Below are positions 18,674-28,296 of a stretch of 64,000 bases of DNA, in pieces (within the stretch, counting starts at the first letter, position 1; every line of letters begins with the position of its first letter). The notes beneath the pieces were generated by a model. That model saw nothing but the letters and a program-made list of their open reading frames with translations. It had not been told where the DNA came from and searched no databases. The stretch is from Sporosarcina sp. FSL K6-3457 (lineage in GTDB: Bacteria > Bacillota > Bacilli > Bacillales_A > Planococcaceae): NCBI RefSeq assembly GCF_038007285.1, contig NZ_JBBOWX010000001.1, positions 2,931,501 through 2,995,500 of the forward strand, written 5' to 3'. A program made the translations under genes and the position numbers.

Positions 18674-21454
18674 CTACTTAGTATAACAATTTTCGAGTTC
18701 ATTCACCATATGTTCGAGCGACACTTTTTTTACAGGTACATCTGGTAAGGAGGCCAAAAAACGCTGGCCATAAGACTTCGTTTCAATACGTCGATCCAAA
18801 ATAATGAAAAAACCTTTGTCGGCCGAAGAACGAATCAGTCGACCGAACCCTTGCCGTAATCGCATAACAGCTTCTGGCAAAGCAAATTCACTGAATGGGT
18901 TCACACCGACAGCCGTTAACTTAGCCGCTTTAGCCTTAAATACCGGCTCATCCGGGGATGTAAACGGCAGCCTGACAACAATGACAGCAGACAGTGCTTC
19001 TCCAGGTACATCCACGCCTTCCCAGAAGCTATTCGTACCAAATAGCACCGCATTATTAAACTGCCTGAAAGATTTCAATAAGCGAATGCGACTCCCCGAG
19101 CTGATGCCTTGTGCAAAAAGTGCATAATCTTCCAGCTGTTCACTTTCTGTTATCAAGTCATACGTTTTCCTCAACATATCCTGTGAGGTGAACAACACGA
19201 AAAGCCTGCCTCCGGTTGCGAGTACTGTCTGTACGACAGCATCTGCAACTGCTTCAATATACTCCGATTGGGCAACTTGCTGAATATCAGGCATATTGTC
19301 GACGATAAAAATTTCTGCTCCTTCGTAGAAATGCGCAGGTGCATCAAATATTAGCAGTGGAATCGAATCATCAATCCCAAGCTGTCTAGCGATGAACCGC
19401 TCATTATCTTGGACAGCTAACGTTCCCGATGTCCAAACAATCCCTGTCTTTTCCTCTTTCAATTTGTCGATAAATGCACGAATCATAGGCGAGCTATCTA
19501 ATGAACGTCTAATGACAACAAGACTACCTGGAATACTCCGCCGATCTTTTTCCATCCATACGGTGTAATCTTCCGAAGTATTATCGAGAAAAATTTCTAC
19601 CCACTCACCGGCCTTGATAGTCATCTCACGAACCCAGAAATTCCATTCCGCCACAATCGCTTGCTCTTTACGTGTTAAATTATCAGTTTGATCGGCCAAA
19701 TCACGGGTAAATTGTTCAGCTTTGCGAATATAGTCAACCATTGCTTCTGCAACTTTTGAAAAATAATTACTCTCCTCTGTCAATTTGTCTAATGGGTAAA
19801 CAACTCGATTGCCTTGTTGCTTTTTATCAACAAGTAGATTGAAAGTAGTCAGCACACCGACCGCACGATCAAATAAGGCTGTAAAATTGAGAAATGCTTC
19901 ATCCAACTGCTCTTTCTTATAGTATCGGCCCGTCATCCCTATTCGCTTATTGAGAACATTAACTTGATGCAGTAATTGACCTGTCGCATCAGAACCCATT
20001 TGCCCCATAACATACTTCCAATTCGTATAGGAAAATACGGTTTCATTCAGACGGGAGGCTGTTTGTACGAACTGATGGGCTTCATCGACTACCAGTCCTG
20101 CTAGTGAATTGAAAATCATTTGGTCCCGGTTCAAATCAGACAGCAACATCGCATGATTGGTGATGATGATGTTCGACTGTCCACATGTCTCTAGCAATTT
20201 GTAGTGAAAATCAGCTGCTTGTTCATCGGGCGAAAGTACGTTAGAACGCTTTCGAATACGATCGACAAATAGCTGTCCCCCACCCGATACATTCAACTCC
20301 TCCAAATCACCTGTCACCGTTTCCGTTAGCCAAACGAGAATTTGCATAATGGAAAATGTTTCATCATACGACTCGTCGGTAATTCGTTGCAGTTCTTCAA
20401 ATTTGCCTAACGAAATGTATTGCTCTCTTCCTTTTAAAACTGTTGCAGTAACCGTAGAACCGAGCATCGCACTAACCTTACTGAGCTCCTCATCCATAAT
20501 CTTATCAGCCAAATGGTTAGTAAATGTACTAATCACGACAGGCTTCCCTGCCGTAATAGAATGGATGGCTGCCGGTAGCAAATAGGCAGCCGTTTTACCG
20601 ATACCAGTTGGTACTTCCGCTAGCATTTCGGAGCGACTAGAAAGCGCATCCCATACAGTGTCCATAAAGCCAAACTGGGATTCCCTGCGCTCGAATGTCG
20701 GGAATGCCTTTTTCAATAAAACCATTTTCTGTTGCTCATCAACTGGATACGTCGGTATCTCAAAGTGATCAGCAATTGGAACAGGTATAGTACGGTATGG
20801 AATACCACGGAAAGATGAAAATTCCTGTTTTCTTCTGGATGTCCTCGCCTGCTTTAATGCCGCGTAAAAAAGTGCCGACAAATCCGATTTCAAACGGAAT
20901 GATCGACGATGCAGCAAATTCAATGTGTCTTCTGGCAGTCCTTGCATTTTCTCCATGCTGGCTAGAAAAAGCTTAGCAGTGGCCGCCGCATCATCATCTG
21001 CACGGTGAGCCGCTGCCAGCGGTATGCCTAAATCTTCAGCAATATCCTGTAACCTATAGCTTGTGGCAGAGGGATACATAATTTTAGCCAGTTCAACGGT
21101 ATCCATTTTTTTACCGACCCACTTACGAATACCACATCTGCTAAACTCACTTTGCAAAAATGATAAGTCAAAATCAGTATTATGGGCAATAAAAACCGTC
21201 CCTTCCAACAGACGAGCCACTTCCTCGGCAATATCTTCAAAATACGGTGCGTCTACTACGTCTTCGTCCGCAATGCCCGTTAATTGACGGATGAAAGCCG
21301 GTATTTTTTGTCCCGGATTAACAAAACGAACATACTTGTCGCCAATTTCCCCATTTGTAATAAACACAATTGCTAGCTGAATGATCCGGTCTCCTTTGAC
21401 CGGTGAATGACCAGTCGTCTCCAGATCAACAACTGCATACGTTTTGTTGTCCAC
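18674..21454 (-). CDS. dinG: DinG-family protein with N-terminal 3'-5' exonuclease
   Basis: 926 residues. The N-terminal DnaQ-like exonuclease (about 1-170) has DLETTG (Asp10, Glu12), HNTDFD and HRADDDAAATA, a full DEDDh set. The rest is an XPD-like helicase with VPTGIGKTAAYLLP, DEAHQF and RQGFGRLIRSSADKG. The iron-sulfur cysteines are absent: the first position reads REQYISLGK and no CxxC follows, as in Gram-positive DinG proteins reported to be nucleases rather than helicases. Starts at GTG 21454, with AAGGAAG rather far upstream. Confidence 0.9.
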   Translation of the reverse strand: MDNKTYAVVDLETTGHSPVKGDRIIQLAIVFITNGEIGDKYVRFVNPGQKIPAFIRQLTGIADEDVVDAPYFEDIAEEVARLLEGTVFIAHNTDFDLSFLQSEFSRCGIRKWVGKKMDTVELAKIMYPSATSYRLQDIAEDLGIPLAAAHRADDDAAATAKLFLASMEKMQGLPEDTLNLLHRRSFRLKSDLSALFYAALKQARTSRRKQEFSSFRGIPYRTIPVPIADHFEIPTYPVDEQQKMVLLKKAFPTFERRESQFGFMDTVWDALSSRSEMLAEVPTGIGKTAAYLLPAAIHSITAGKPVVISTFTNHLADKIMDEELSKVSAMLGSTVTATVLKGREQYISLGKFEELQRITDESYDETFSIMQILVWLTETVTGDLEELNVSGGGQLFVDRIRKRSNVLSPDEQAADFHYKLLETCGQSNIIITNHAMLLSDLNRDQMIFNSLAGLVVDEAHQFVQTASRLNETVFSYTNWKYVMGQMGSDATGQLLHQVNVLNKRIGMTGRYYKKEQLDEAFLNFTALFDRAVGVLTTFNLLVDKKQQGNRVVYPLDKLTEESNYFSKVAEAMVDYIRKAEQFTRDLADQTDNLTRKEQAIVAEWNFWVREMTIKAGEWVEIFLDNTSEDYTVWMEKDRRSIPGSLVVIRRSLDSSPMIRAFIDKLKEEKTGIVWTSGTLAVQDNERFIARQLGIDDSIPLLIFDAPAHFYEGAEIFIVDNMPDIQQVAQSEYIEAVADAVVQTVLATGGRLFVLFTSQDMLRKTYDLITESEQLEDYALFAQGISSGSRIRLLKSFRQFNNAVLFGTNSFWEGVDVPGEALSAVIVVRLPFTSPDEPVFKAKAAKLTAVGVNPFSEFALPEAVMRLRQGFGRLIRSSADKGFFIILDRRIETKSYGQRFLASLPDVPVKKVSLEHMVNELENCYTK

Positions 21455-21470
21455 TCAATCATCAACTTCC

Positions 21471-21509
21471 TTAATCAAATACACCTGGGCCATCTGCCGT
21501 AGGCGTTAA
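21471..21509 (+). repeat. Degenerate R1 repeat remnant
   Basis: TTAATCAAATACACC followed by GGCCATCTGCCGTAGGCGTT looks like the two ends of the R1 repeat with the middle deleted. It lies between panD and dinG. Confidence 0.45.
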
Positions 21510-21555
21510 TGACGTTAACATGCTATCGTAAATTGTATCACATTCCGGTAGATGA

Positions 21556-21603
21556 AAACAAAAAAGCCCCTATGAAATCATCGTGTTCCGATTCCATAGG
21601 AGT
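21556..21603 (-). terminator. panBCD operon terminator
   Basis: On the minus strand CCTATGGAATC and GATTTCATAGG pair, followed by GGCTTTTTTG. Confidence 0.85.
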
Positions 21604-21618
21604 TCTTTAGCTAAGGCG

Positions 21619-22002
21619 TTAATAGCTTGTCATCCCTTGTTTCTCTTTGATGACTTCTTTCACGCCATTTTTTTCATCCATAATGAGAACGGTTGGTTCA
21701 TGTGTCAGCGCCTCTTCGTTTGTCATATAGACATAGGATAGGATAATGACGATATCGCCACGCTGGACAAGTCGTGCCGCTGCCCCATTGACACATATAA
21801 CACCACTTCCGCGCTCTCCTGCAATAATATACGTTTCAAAACGTGAGCCGTTATTGTTGTTGACAACATGGACTTTCTCGTTCGGCAACATTCCCGCGGC
21901 GTCCAACAAATCACTGTCAATGGTAATGCTTCCGACATAACTTAAATCTGCTTCTGTGACAGTCGCGCGATGCAACTTACTATTCATCATCATTCTGAAC
22001 AT
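21619..22002 (-). CDS. panD: Aspartate 1-decarboxylase proenzyme
   Basis: Makes beta-alanine for pantothenate. I use ATG 22002 (127 residues) because AAAGG lies 9 bases upstream, and because this places the self-cleavage site exactly at Gly24-Ser25 (SYVGSITID), where the pyruvoyl group forms. An ATG three codons earlier would have the ribosome binding site on top of it. [12 protein letters not shown] and the substrate residues around Tyr58 ([12 protein letters not shown]) are present. Last gene of panB-panC-panD. Confidence 0.95.
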   Translation of the reverse strand: MFRMMMNSKLHRATVTEADLSYVGSITIDSDLLDAAGMLPNEKVHVVNNNNGSRFETYIIAGERGSGVICVNGAAARLVQRGDIVIILSYVYMTNEEALTHEPTVLIMDEKNGVKEVIKEKQGMTSY

Positions 22003-22007
22003 AACAC

Positions 22008-22865
22008 TCATCCTTTTAGTGGAATAATTATATTATCAATCAATCTTGTTTTGCTAAACTTCACTGCACAAGCAACGATAACTTCATTTGTTTGGTCTAT
22101 CTCCTTAGTCAATGCCGGATAAGCGAGTAGCGACACATAGTCAATGCTGCCCGTACTATTTGTGACAATCGCCTCTGCCACTTGTTGCTCAATCTCCCCA
22201 GCAGACAACCCTTCAGCAACTAATAACGCACCTTTTTGAAGGGCACGTTGAATAGCAGGAGCTTCCTGACGCTCCGCCTCTGTCAAATGAACATTGCGAG
22301 AGCTTTTCGCCAAGCCGTCCTGCTCTCGAACTGTTGGCACACGGACAATCTTCGTTCTAAGATTAAAATCACGCACAAACGTCTCAATAATCGCTAGCTG
22401 TTGCGCATCCTTCAATCCAAAATACGAACGATCTGGGTCAACAATGTTAAACAGCTTCAACACGACTTTCAGTACACCATCGAAATGACCTGGTCTAGAC
22501 GCCCCGCAAAGCTCAGTTGCTTGAGAACCTGGTAAAATACGAATGCCGCCTTCTTGCGGATACATTTCCTCCGGTGTCGGCATGAAGAGAATGTCAACAC
22601 CAGCATCATGGGCAAGCCCCGCGTCACGCTGCGCGTCGCGAGGATATGCCTCAAAATCTTCTCCCGGACCGAACTGGGCAGGATTGACAAAAATACTCAT
22701 GACAACAATATCATTCTGTTGTCGCGCTTGTTCCACAAGCGATAAATGTCCTTCATGTAAAAAACCCATTGTTGGAACAAAACCAACCGTCTTCCCTTGT
22801 CGCTGATTACGACCAAGCAACGTCTGTAGCTCTTGAATCGTATGAATAATTGTTAGTTCTGCCAC
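22008..22865 (-). CDS. panC: Pantothenate synthetase
   Basis: Joins pantoate and beta-alanine using ATP. I choose GTG 22865: AAAGGTGG sits 8 bases upstream and the resulting 285 residues match the family. An ATG at 22892, inside panB, would add nine residues and cannot be excluded. [13 protein letters not shown] carries the HIGH-like nucleotide motif (HEGH), and [20 protein letters not shown] and the KSSRN loop are conserved. It lies between panB and panD. Confidence 0.94.
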   Translation of the reverse strand: MAELTIIHTIQELQTLLGRNQRQGKTVGFVPTMGFLHEGHLSLVEQARQQNDIVVMSIFVNPAQFGPGEDFEAYPRDAQRDAGLAHDAGVDILFMPTPEEMYPQEGGIRILPGSQATELCGASRPGHFDGVLKVVLKLFNIVDPDRSYFGLKDAQQLAIIETFVRDFNLRTKIVRVPTVREQDGLAKSSRNVHLTEAERQEAPAIQRALQKGALLVAEGLSAGEIEQQVAEAIVTNSTGSIDYVSLLAYPALTKEIDQTNEVIVACAVKFSKTRLIDNIIIPLKG

Positions 22866-22866
22866 G

Positions 22867-23712
22867 TTACTTGCCACCTTTTTCACCGCCATATAAGGCT
22901 TCCAGTTCTTCTTCCTTCATCGTAAAACGATGATGCTCCGCCGGGAAGGACTGCTCTTTTACCTCGGCTACATACTTGGTAATTCCTTCACCAATAACTG
23001 TACCAACGTCCGCAAATGCCTTGACGAATTTTGGCACACGGTGACTGCCATATGTGACTGTATCGTGGAACACAAGTACTTGTCCATCTGTTCCAGCACC
23101 TGCCCCAATACCGATAACCGGGATAGACACTGCAGCAGAAACTTCATCTGCCAACTGGTACGGAATACATTCCAAGACAATCATACAAGCCCCCGCCGCT
23201 TCGCTTGCACGTGCATCATCTATCAGTTGCTGTGCAGCCGCAGCTGTCTTACCTTGCACTTTATAGCCACCTACAACTGCGGCTGATTGAGGAAGTAAGC
23301 CGAGGTGTCCAACAACTGGGATGCCTACACCCGTCAGCAGACGAATCGTCTCGATGACCTTGCCAGCACCTTCAACCTTCAACGCATGCGCACCCGTCTG
23401 TTGGAACATACGAACTGCCGCTGCAAGCGTACTGTCATCCGAGCCATGATAAGAGCCAAATGGCATATCCACAACAATAAACGTATCTGTTGCCCCTCTT
23501 TTTACTGCTTTTCCGTGATGGATCATATCATCCACTGTCACAGAAACCGTTGAATCATAACCAAGAACGACCATGCCGAGCGAATCGCCAACGAGTAAAA
23601 CATCGACCCCCGCCTCTTCCGCAAGCTTAGCTGATGGATAATCATAAGCCGTGAGCATGACAATCTTTTCGCCCTCTTTTTTCATGTTGATAAAATCCAG
23701 TGTGCTTTTCAT
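22867..23712 (-). CDS. panB: Ketopantoate hydroxymethyltransferase
   Basis: First enzyme of the pantothenate pathway, adding a hydroxymethyl group from methylene-tetrahydrofolate to ketoisovalerate. 281 residues; [35 protein letters not shown] (metal site) and [14 protein letters not shown] are family signatures, and the catalytic Glu is in [18 protein letters not shown]. It opens the panBCD operon, downstream of an R1 repeat and the birA terminator. Confidence 0.95.
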   Translation of the reverse strand: MKSTLDFINMKKEGEKIVMLTAYDYPSAKLAEEAGVDVLLVGDSLGMVVLGYDSTVSVTVDDMIHHGKAVKRGATDTFIVVDMPFGSYHGSDDSTLAAAVRMFQQTGAHALKVEGAGKVIETIRLLTGVGIPVVGHLGLLPQSAAVVGGYKVQGKTAAAAQQLIDDARASEAAGACMIVLECIPYQLADEVSAAVSIPVIGIGAGAGTDGQVLVFHDTVTYGSHRVPKFVKAFADVGTVIGEGITKYVAEVKEQSFPAEHHRFTMKEEELEALYGGEKGGK

Positions 23713-23745
23713 ATTATTTTTGCTCCCTTCTTGGGAGAAAACCGA

Positions 23746-23843
23746 TTAATCAAATACGCCTTGGCGTATTTGTGCCCGGATTTTGAATTGAGCTTGCTCA
23801 ATTGACTCCTTTCAAAATCCGTGGCATCCGCCGGAGGCTTTAA
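23746..23843 (+). repeat. R1 palindromic repeat, full copy
   Basis: Three parts are visible: a hairpin AAATACGCC/GGCGTATTT, an inverted pair around GATTTTGAATTGAGC...TTCAAAATC, and the GC-rich block CATCCGCCGGAGGC. It lies in the 455-base gap between birA and panB. Confidence 0.75.
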
Positions 23844-23940
23844 CTTTCAGCAGGTATCTGAATAGCCATTGAATTACGTATATATTTCGCAAAAACCCAA
23901 CACCGATAGAAGTAGGAGTCTTTTGCTGAATAAAGTTAAA
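23839..23940. repeat. H1 inverted repeat beside R1 (birA-panB gap)
   Basis: TTTAACTTTCAGCA (23839-23852) faces TGCTGAATAAAGTTAAA (23924-23940), an imperfect long-range inverted repeat attached to the R1 end. The right arm touches the birA terminator. Confidence 0.55.
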
Positions 23941-23977
23941 AAATCCTTCTATCCATTTTTGGACAGAAGGATTGTAT
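23935..23977 (-). terminator. birA operon terminator
   Basis: On the minus strand AATCCTTCTGTCC and GGATAGAAGGATT pair (one G-U), followed by TTTTTT. Confidence 0.85.
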
Positions 23978-24093
23978 CATCACGTAATGGTTTCCTCCGT
24001 CCCTGTCTTTGTCAAGATCAAGGCAGATCCTATTGAATTTTATGTTTGCTACATATCTTAACAGGTGCAGTTCACGAAATGATACCGCCCTTC
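23938..24093 (-). ncRNA. Candidate small RNA or leader downstream of birA
   Basis: Between the birA stop and the terminator at 23935-23977 is a promoter-like pair on the minus strand, TATACA (24123-24128) and an extended -10 TGTTATAGT (hexamer 24100-24105), 17 bases apart. A transcript of about 155 nt would run into the terminator. I see no convincing ORF. It could also be plain 3' UTR of birA. Confidence 0.3.
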
Positions 24094-24167
24094 GACACTA
24101 CTATAACAAATTGGCAGATAGATGTATACAAATTATGGTCAACATTTTGTCACATTCTCCTGTCAAA

Positions 24168-25157
24168 TTAACTCGACACCTCTATATCCGCAGAATAGAT
24201 ACCACGTATCGTGCCATCATCCAATCGTAGTTCCAATACACCTTCATCGGAAATACCAAGTGCTGTGCCTACCAATGTTTCATTCAACATCACAGCACGA
24301 ATCCGTTTGCCTGTTGTATCGGAATACCCTTCCCACAACAGTTTAATGGGCCCAAAACCATGCTTTTCATACATATCCGTGTAGAGTTCAAGAAATCCAA
24401 GAATTTTTGCAATTGATTGTGCACGGTCCACGGGCTTGCCTATTAGGATTTGCAGCGAAGTGGCAATAGCCTGCAGTTCGTCCGGGAAGTCAGCTAGTTC
24501 TTGGTTAACATTCATACCAATCCCCAAAATAATCGCTTTTACTTGGTCAGGATCTGCCTGCAGTTCTGTCAAAATACCTGTCACTTTTTTACCATCGACT
24601 AAAATATCATTCGGCCATTTAATCGTTGGTTCAATGCCCGTTAGCTCCTCAATCGCACGTGTGACGGCAACTGCCGCAACTAGGGTCATCTGTGGAGCCT
24701 GCTGTGGCGTTAACGACGGACGTGAAATCACACTCATCCAAATCCCTTTGCCTGATTTGGAACTCCACGGGCGCGCCATACGCCCTCTTCCCGCTGTTTG
24801 TTCTTCCGAAATAATGACTGTCCCATTTGGTGCATCATTTTGCGCCTCTTCATGTGCAATAATCTGGGTTGACTCACAAGTTTCAAAATACCGAATGTGC
24901 CGTCCATAACTTTTTGTCGTTAAATGCTGTTCGACATTGGCAACATTCACTCGATCAGGTGAGGCAATAAGTGTATAGCCTTTTTTGCGGATGGTCCCAA
25001 TCTCATAGCCTTCTTTTTCAAGCTCCTTGACATATTTCCAAATCGCCGTTCTAGATAGGCCGTACTCATCAGCGATTTCCTGTCCTGATACCGGTCCACC
25101 GTTTGCTTCAAACAATCTTTTCAGTAATTCATTCTTCACGCTTGAATTCATCGACAA
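24168..25157 (-). CDS. birA: Biotin-protein ligase / biotin repressor
   Basis: Bifunctional protein of 329 residues: it attaches biotin to carboxylases and, with biotinyl-AMP, represses biotin genes. N-terminal winged HTH (about 5-65; ISGQEIADEYGLSRTAIWKYV-like) followed by the ligase core with the biotinyl-AMP loop AGRGRMARPWSS and KWPNDILVDGKKVTGILTE. Start is TTG 25157 with AAAGGA 5 bases upstream, or ATG two codons later. It overlaps the end of cca by 29 bases. Confidence 0.93.
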   Translation of the reverse strand: MSMNSSVKNELLKRLFEANGGPVSGQEIADEYGLSRTAIWKYVKELEKEGYEIGTIRKKGYTLIASPDRVNVANVEQHLTTKSYGRHIRYFETCESTQIIAHEEAQNDAPNGTVIISEEQTAGRGRMARPWSSKSGKGIWMSVISRPSLTPQQAPQMTLVAAVAVTRAIEELTGIEPTIKWPNDILVDGKKVTGILTELQADPDQVKAIILGIGMNVNQELADFPDELQAIATSLQILIGKPVDRAQSIAKILGFLELYTDMYEKHGFGPIKLLWEGYSDTTGKRIRAVMLNETLVGTALGISDEGVLELRLDDGTIRGIYSADIEVSS

Positions 25158-26319
25158 ACCATTCCTTTATATTGTTTGGATTATTTTCACAGTGTCCATG
25201 AAGAACGAGCCACGTGATTTTTTCCATCCATTCGCCCGTCCATTTGCCGCCACGTAACCCCGTCCACGCCATCAAATCTTTACCCGTTATCGCTATATCT
25301 GCAACGGATTGAATAGGTAGTGCCTGTTTCGCGGCAGTGATTTCATCCTTAGAAACAGTTTGAGTCGCATTCACTAGTATCACAACCCATTTTTCCACCA
25401 ATAAAAGTACCTCTAGATCAAACCTATAATAATCATCTACCGTAAACAGACCGCTAGACCTTCTCATAGACGCTTGCTGCACAGCCGCTAAAAATGATTT
25501 CTCAACATTCGATAGCTTGTACGCATTCGCGACTTCCAAATATGAAAAATCACCCGCAAGCATCAAGCAAGCCCATCCTTCAATAGCCGTTTCAAAAGGC
25601 ACCATTTGGTTAAGCTTGTCGATGTTTTCCGGAAATAAAGGCAAATGACTAGCCAATGCTGTCTGTTGGATAACCTGAAAGGCTTTCATAGGATTAACAC
25701 CTTTCAACAGCTTGTCCATCTCCGCTTTTAATCGTTCCACCGAAATATGCTGAATCTGTGGTGCATGGCTACGAATCGCTTCAAACGTGTCCTCTTCAAT
25801 TGTAAAATCGAGAACAGATGTAAAGCGCACCGCACGGAACATCCGAAGAGCATCTTCGTTAAAGCGATCCGCGGCATAACCGACAGCCCGAATCAGTTGA
25901 TGCGCCATATCCCGCTGCCCACCAAACAAGTCAATCAGTTCACCATCTTTTGTCATGGCAAGTGCATTCATTGTGAAATCTCTACGCAGTAAATCCTCTC
26001 GTAAGGATGTCACAAACTCCACTTCATCCGGACGACGATGATCGCTATACGTCCCTTCTGTTCGATAAGTCGTTACTTCAATCGGTTCCCCGTCCATCAA
26101 CACAAGAACCGTACCATGCGCTGTGCCAACGTCCACAGTCATCGGAAATAAGGCCTTGACTTCCTCAGGCTTTGCCGAAGTGGCAATATCGATATCCGTT
26201 GCCGGCTTTCCCAAGACAAAATCTCGGACTGCACCTCCAACAAATACAGCTTCATAGCCTGCCTGTTCAAGCAAACGAATGACTTCACGACTCGATTTTG
26301 TTGCAAAAAGGGTTGTCAT
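25129..26319 (-). CDS. cca: CCA-adding tRNA nucleotidyltransferase
   Basis: Adds or repairs the 3' CCA of tRNAs without a nucleic acid template. 396 residues, class II. The head domain has VGGAVRDFVLGKPATDIDIA with the metal-binding DxD, then RRDFTMNALA and the template motif EDALRMFRAVRF. The C-terminal region is helical. The start overlaps the bshA stop by 4 bases (ATGA) and the end overlaps birA, giving a tight bshA-cca-birA operon as in B. subtilis. Confidence 0.94.
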   Translation of the reverse strand: MTTLFATKSSREVIRLLEQAGYEAVFVGGAVRDFVLGKPATDIDIATSAKPEEVKALFPMTVDVGTAHGTVLVLMDGEPIEVTTYRTEGTYSDHRRPDEVEFVTSLREDLLRRDFTMNALAMTKDGELIDLFGGQRDMAHQLIRAVGYAADRFNEDALRMFRAVRFTSVLDFTIEEDTFEAIRSHAPQIQHISVERLKAEMDKLLKGVNPMKAFQVIQQTALASHLPLFPENIDKLNQMVPFETAIEGWACLMLAGDFSYLEVANAYKLSNVEKSFLAAVQQASMRRSSGLFTVDDYYRFDLEVLLLVEKWVVILVNATQTVSKDEITAAKQALPIQSVADIAITGKDLMAWTGLRGGKWTGEWMEKITWLVLHGHCENNPNNIKEWFVDEFKREE

Positions 26320-27458
26320 TGATTTCCCGCCACTTCATAATAAAGTTTTTCGTATTGCGTCACGATAGTTGAGGAATGAAATTTATTGGCCACTGTCGCT
26401 AGCCCATTTTGCTGAAAAGTGGCATGTAATTGGTCATCTGTCAGCAATTGTAGTGCTTTGTCAGCAGCCATTGCCACATCTCCAAGCTCAACGAGAAAAC
26501 CATTGACACCATCCTCAACAACCTCTGGAATTCCCCCAATAGCGGTCGCAACAGATGGCACACCGCAAGCAAATGCTTCCAGTAATACCAGACCAAACGC
26601 CTCTTTTTCAGACAATAAAAACATGACATCACTAATTGCCAGAAGCTCCGGCAAATCATCCCGCTTGCCCGTAAAAATGACAGCATCTTGGAGGCCTAAT
26701 TCACGCACAAGCTCTTCCATAGCCGTCTTCTCCGGTCCTTCGCCGACAAGCAGCAATTTGGCATCTAACTCTTTTGCCACAAGCCGAAAACTTTCAATAA
26801 TATCGGGAATACGCTTCACAGCCCTGAAATTAGATATATGGATAATAACTTTTTCATTCTGTCCAATGCCAAGCTCACTTTTCAACGCTCCAGGCTCGAC
26901 TGGATGATATTTGTCTTCATCGATAAAATTGTAAATCGTCAATAAGTCTTTTTCTGGTTCAATCAATTCAAGTGTATCTTGTCTCAGTGATTCAGAAACA
27001 GTCGTTGTAATTGTTGATTTATGAATGCCATAGCGGACCGTATTACGCAGTCCAGGATCATGTCCAAGGATCGTCACATCCGTACCATGTAACGTTGTAA
27101 TGACACCAATCGTTGAATTAGCCATATCTTTGCCGAGTGCAGCTGATACAGCATGTGGTACAGCATAATGTACATGTAGCAAATCTAACTTTTCCGTTTC
27201 AATCACTTGTGCAATACGATTCGCAAGCGCGATATCATAGGGTGGATATTTAAAAACTGCATAGCCGTCTATTTTCACTTCATGAAATTGGATGTTGGGA
27301 TGTACGTCAAGAAAACGAAAAGGTTTACCCGACGTAATATAATGCATTTCATGGCCTCTATCCGCCATCATTTTTCCGAGTTCGGTTGCCACAACCCCAG
27401 ACCCACCGAGTGAAGGGTAGCAGATTACACCTACTTTCAATTTTCCCAATTTCAACAT
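26316..27458 (-). CDS. bshA: N-acetyl-alpha-D-glucosaminyl L-malate synthase (bacillithiol step 1)
   Basis: GT4 glycosyltransferase joining UDP-GlcNAc and malate. About 380 residues from ATG 27458; the exact start is uncertain, because the GAAAGGA site lies only 2 bases before this ATG and a TTG follows at once. VGVICYPSLGGSGVVATELGK is the N-terminal glycine loop (seen from about residue 7), and SEKEAFGLVLLEAFACGVP the donor-binding motif. In B. subtilis bshB1 and mgsA stand between this gene and dapB; both are missing here. Confidence 0.92.
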   Translation of the reverse strand: MLKLGKLKVGVICYPSLGGSGVVATELGKMMADRGHEMHYITSGKPFRFLDVHPNIQFHEVKIDGYAVFKYPPYDIALANRIAQVIETEKLDLLHVHYAVPHAVSAALGKDMANSTIGVITTLHGTDVTILGHDPGLRNTVRYGIHKSTITTTVSESLRQDTLELIEPEKDLLTIYNFIDEDKYHPVEPGALKSELGIGQNEKVIIHISNFRAVKRIPDIIESFRLVAKELDAKLLLVGEGPEKTAMEELVRELGLQDAVIFTGKRDDLPELLAISDVMFLLSEKEAFGLVLLEAFACGVPSVATAIGGIPEVVEDGVNGFLVELGDVAMAADKALQLLTDDQLHATFQQNGLATVANKFHSSTIVTQYEKLYYEVAGNQ

Positions 27459-27498
27459 TTCCTTTCGCTCTAGCATCCTTACTTATTTCGATTACTGT

Positions 27499-28296
27499 TT
27501 AATCAATAATATTTTCGAGTCCATAGATCAGATCTTTTCTTACCATGACATCACGTGCGGCCATTAGTATTCCTGGCATAAAGCTATTACGATCAAATGA
27601 GTCATGTCTAATAGTCAGCAGTTCACCTTCGCCACCAAGAAGCACTTGCTGATGTGCAAGCAGCCCTGGTAATCGGATACTATGAATTTTCATACCTTCC
27701 ACATCAGCACCACGCGCACCCGCTTGATGCTCTTGCTCCTCTGGATGCCCTTGTATATGCGGTTCCCTAACAGCTGTTATCATTTCAGCCGTTTTCACAG
27801 CTGTTCCTGATGGTGCGTCAAGTTTCCGATCATGGTGCATTTCAAGTATTTCAACATCACCGAGGTAGCGTGCTGCCATAACAGAGAATTTCATCATCAG
27901 TACAGCACCTATTGAAAAATTCGGTGCGATGATTCCACCGACTTGTGCTGAAGCCGACAGTTCAGTTAAAATCGAAATTTGCTCCTTTGAAAGACCTGAT
28001 GTTCCCACGACAGGATGGATTCCTAAAGCTATTGCTTCTTTAACGTTGTTAAATACAGCATCTGGATCCGTCACATCAAGAAGGACATCTGGCTGTGTGT
28101 CAGCCGCCAAATCGGCAAGTGATGTGTAAAACCGGACTCCCTCAGGCTCTTCAGTAATTATCGAATTATGTAAATACAAACCTTCATATTTATAATCAAG
28201 TGCTGCCACAACTTCCATATCAGGTGCTGCTGTAATGGCTTGAAGCGCGGCGCTTCCCATTCTTCCTCGTACTCCTGCTATTGCAACTTTTATCAT
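27499..28296 (-). CDS. dapB: 4-Hydroxy-tetrahydrodipicolinate reductase
   Basis: Lysine and diaminopimelate pathway enzyme, 265 residues, which also feeds dipicolinate for spores. The NAD(P) motif GVRGRMG is at the N-terminus and the catalytic stretch EMHHDRKLDAPSGTA holds the active-site His and Lys. RBS AAAGGAGGAG. The start overlaps the ypjD stop by 4 bases. Confidence 0.95.
   Translation of the reverse strand: MIKVAIAGVRGRMGSAALQAITAAPDMEVVAALDYKYEGLYLHNSIITEEPEGVRFYTSLADLAADTQPDVLLDVTDPDAVFNNVKEAIALGIHPVVGTSGLSKEQISILTELSASAQVGGIIAPNFSIGAVLMMKFSVMAARYLGDVEILEMHHDRKLDAPSGTAVKTAEMITAVREPHIQGHPEEQEHQAGARGADVEGMKIHSIRLPGLLAHQQVLLGGEGELLTIRHDSFDRNSFMPGILMAARDVMVRKDLIYGLENIID

Noticed and set aside
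24030..24110. Possible IS end (GTGAACTGCACCTGTTAAG on the minus strand)
   Set aside because: No matching second end and no transposase frame nearby; similarity to IS3-type ends is only an impression.
24436..26907. Plus-strand frames of about 160 codons opposite birA and bshA
   Set aside because: Serine- and threonine-rich shadow translations of well-supported genes.
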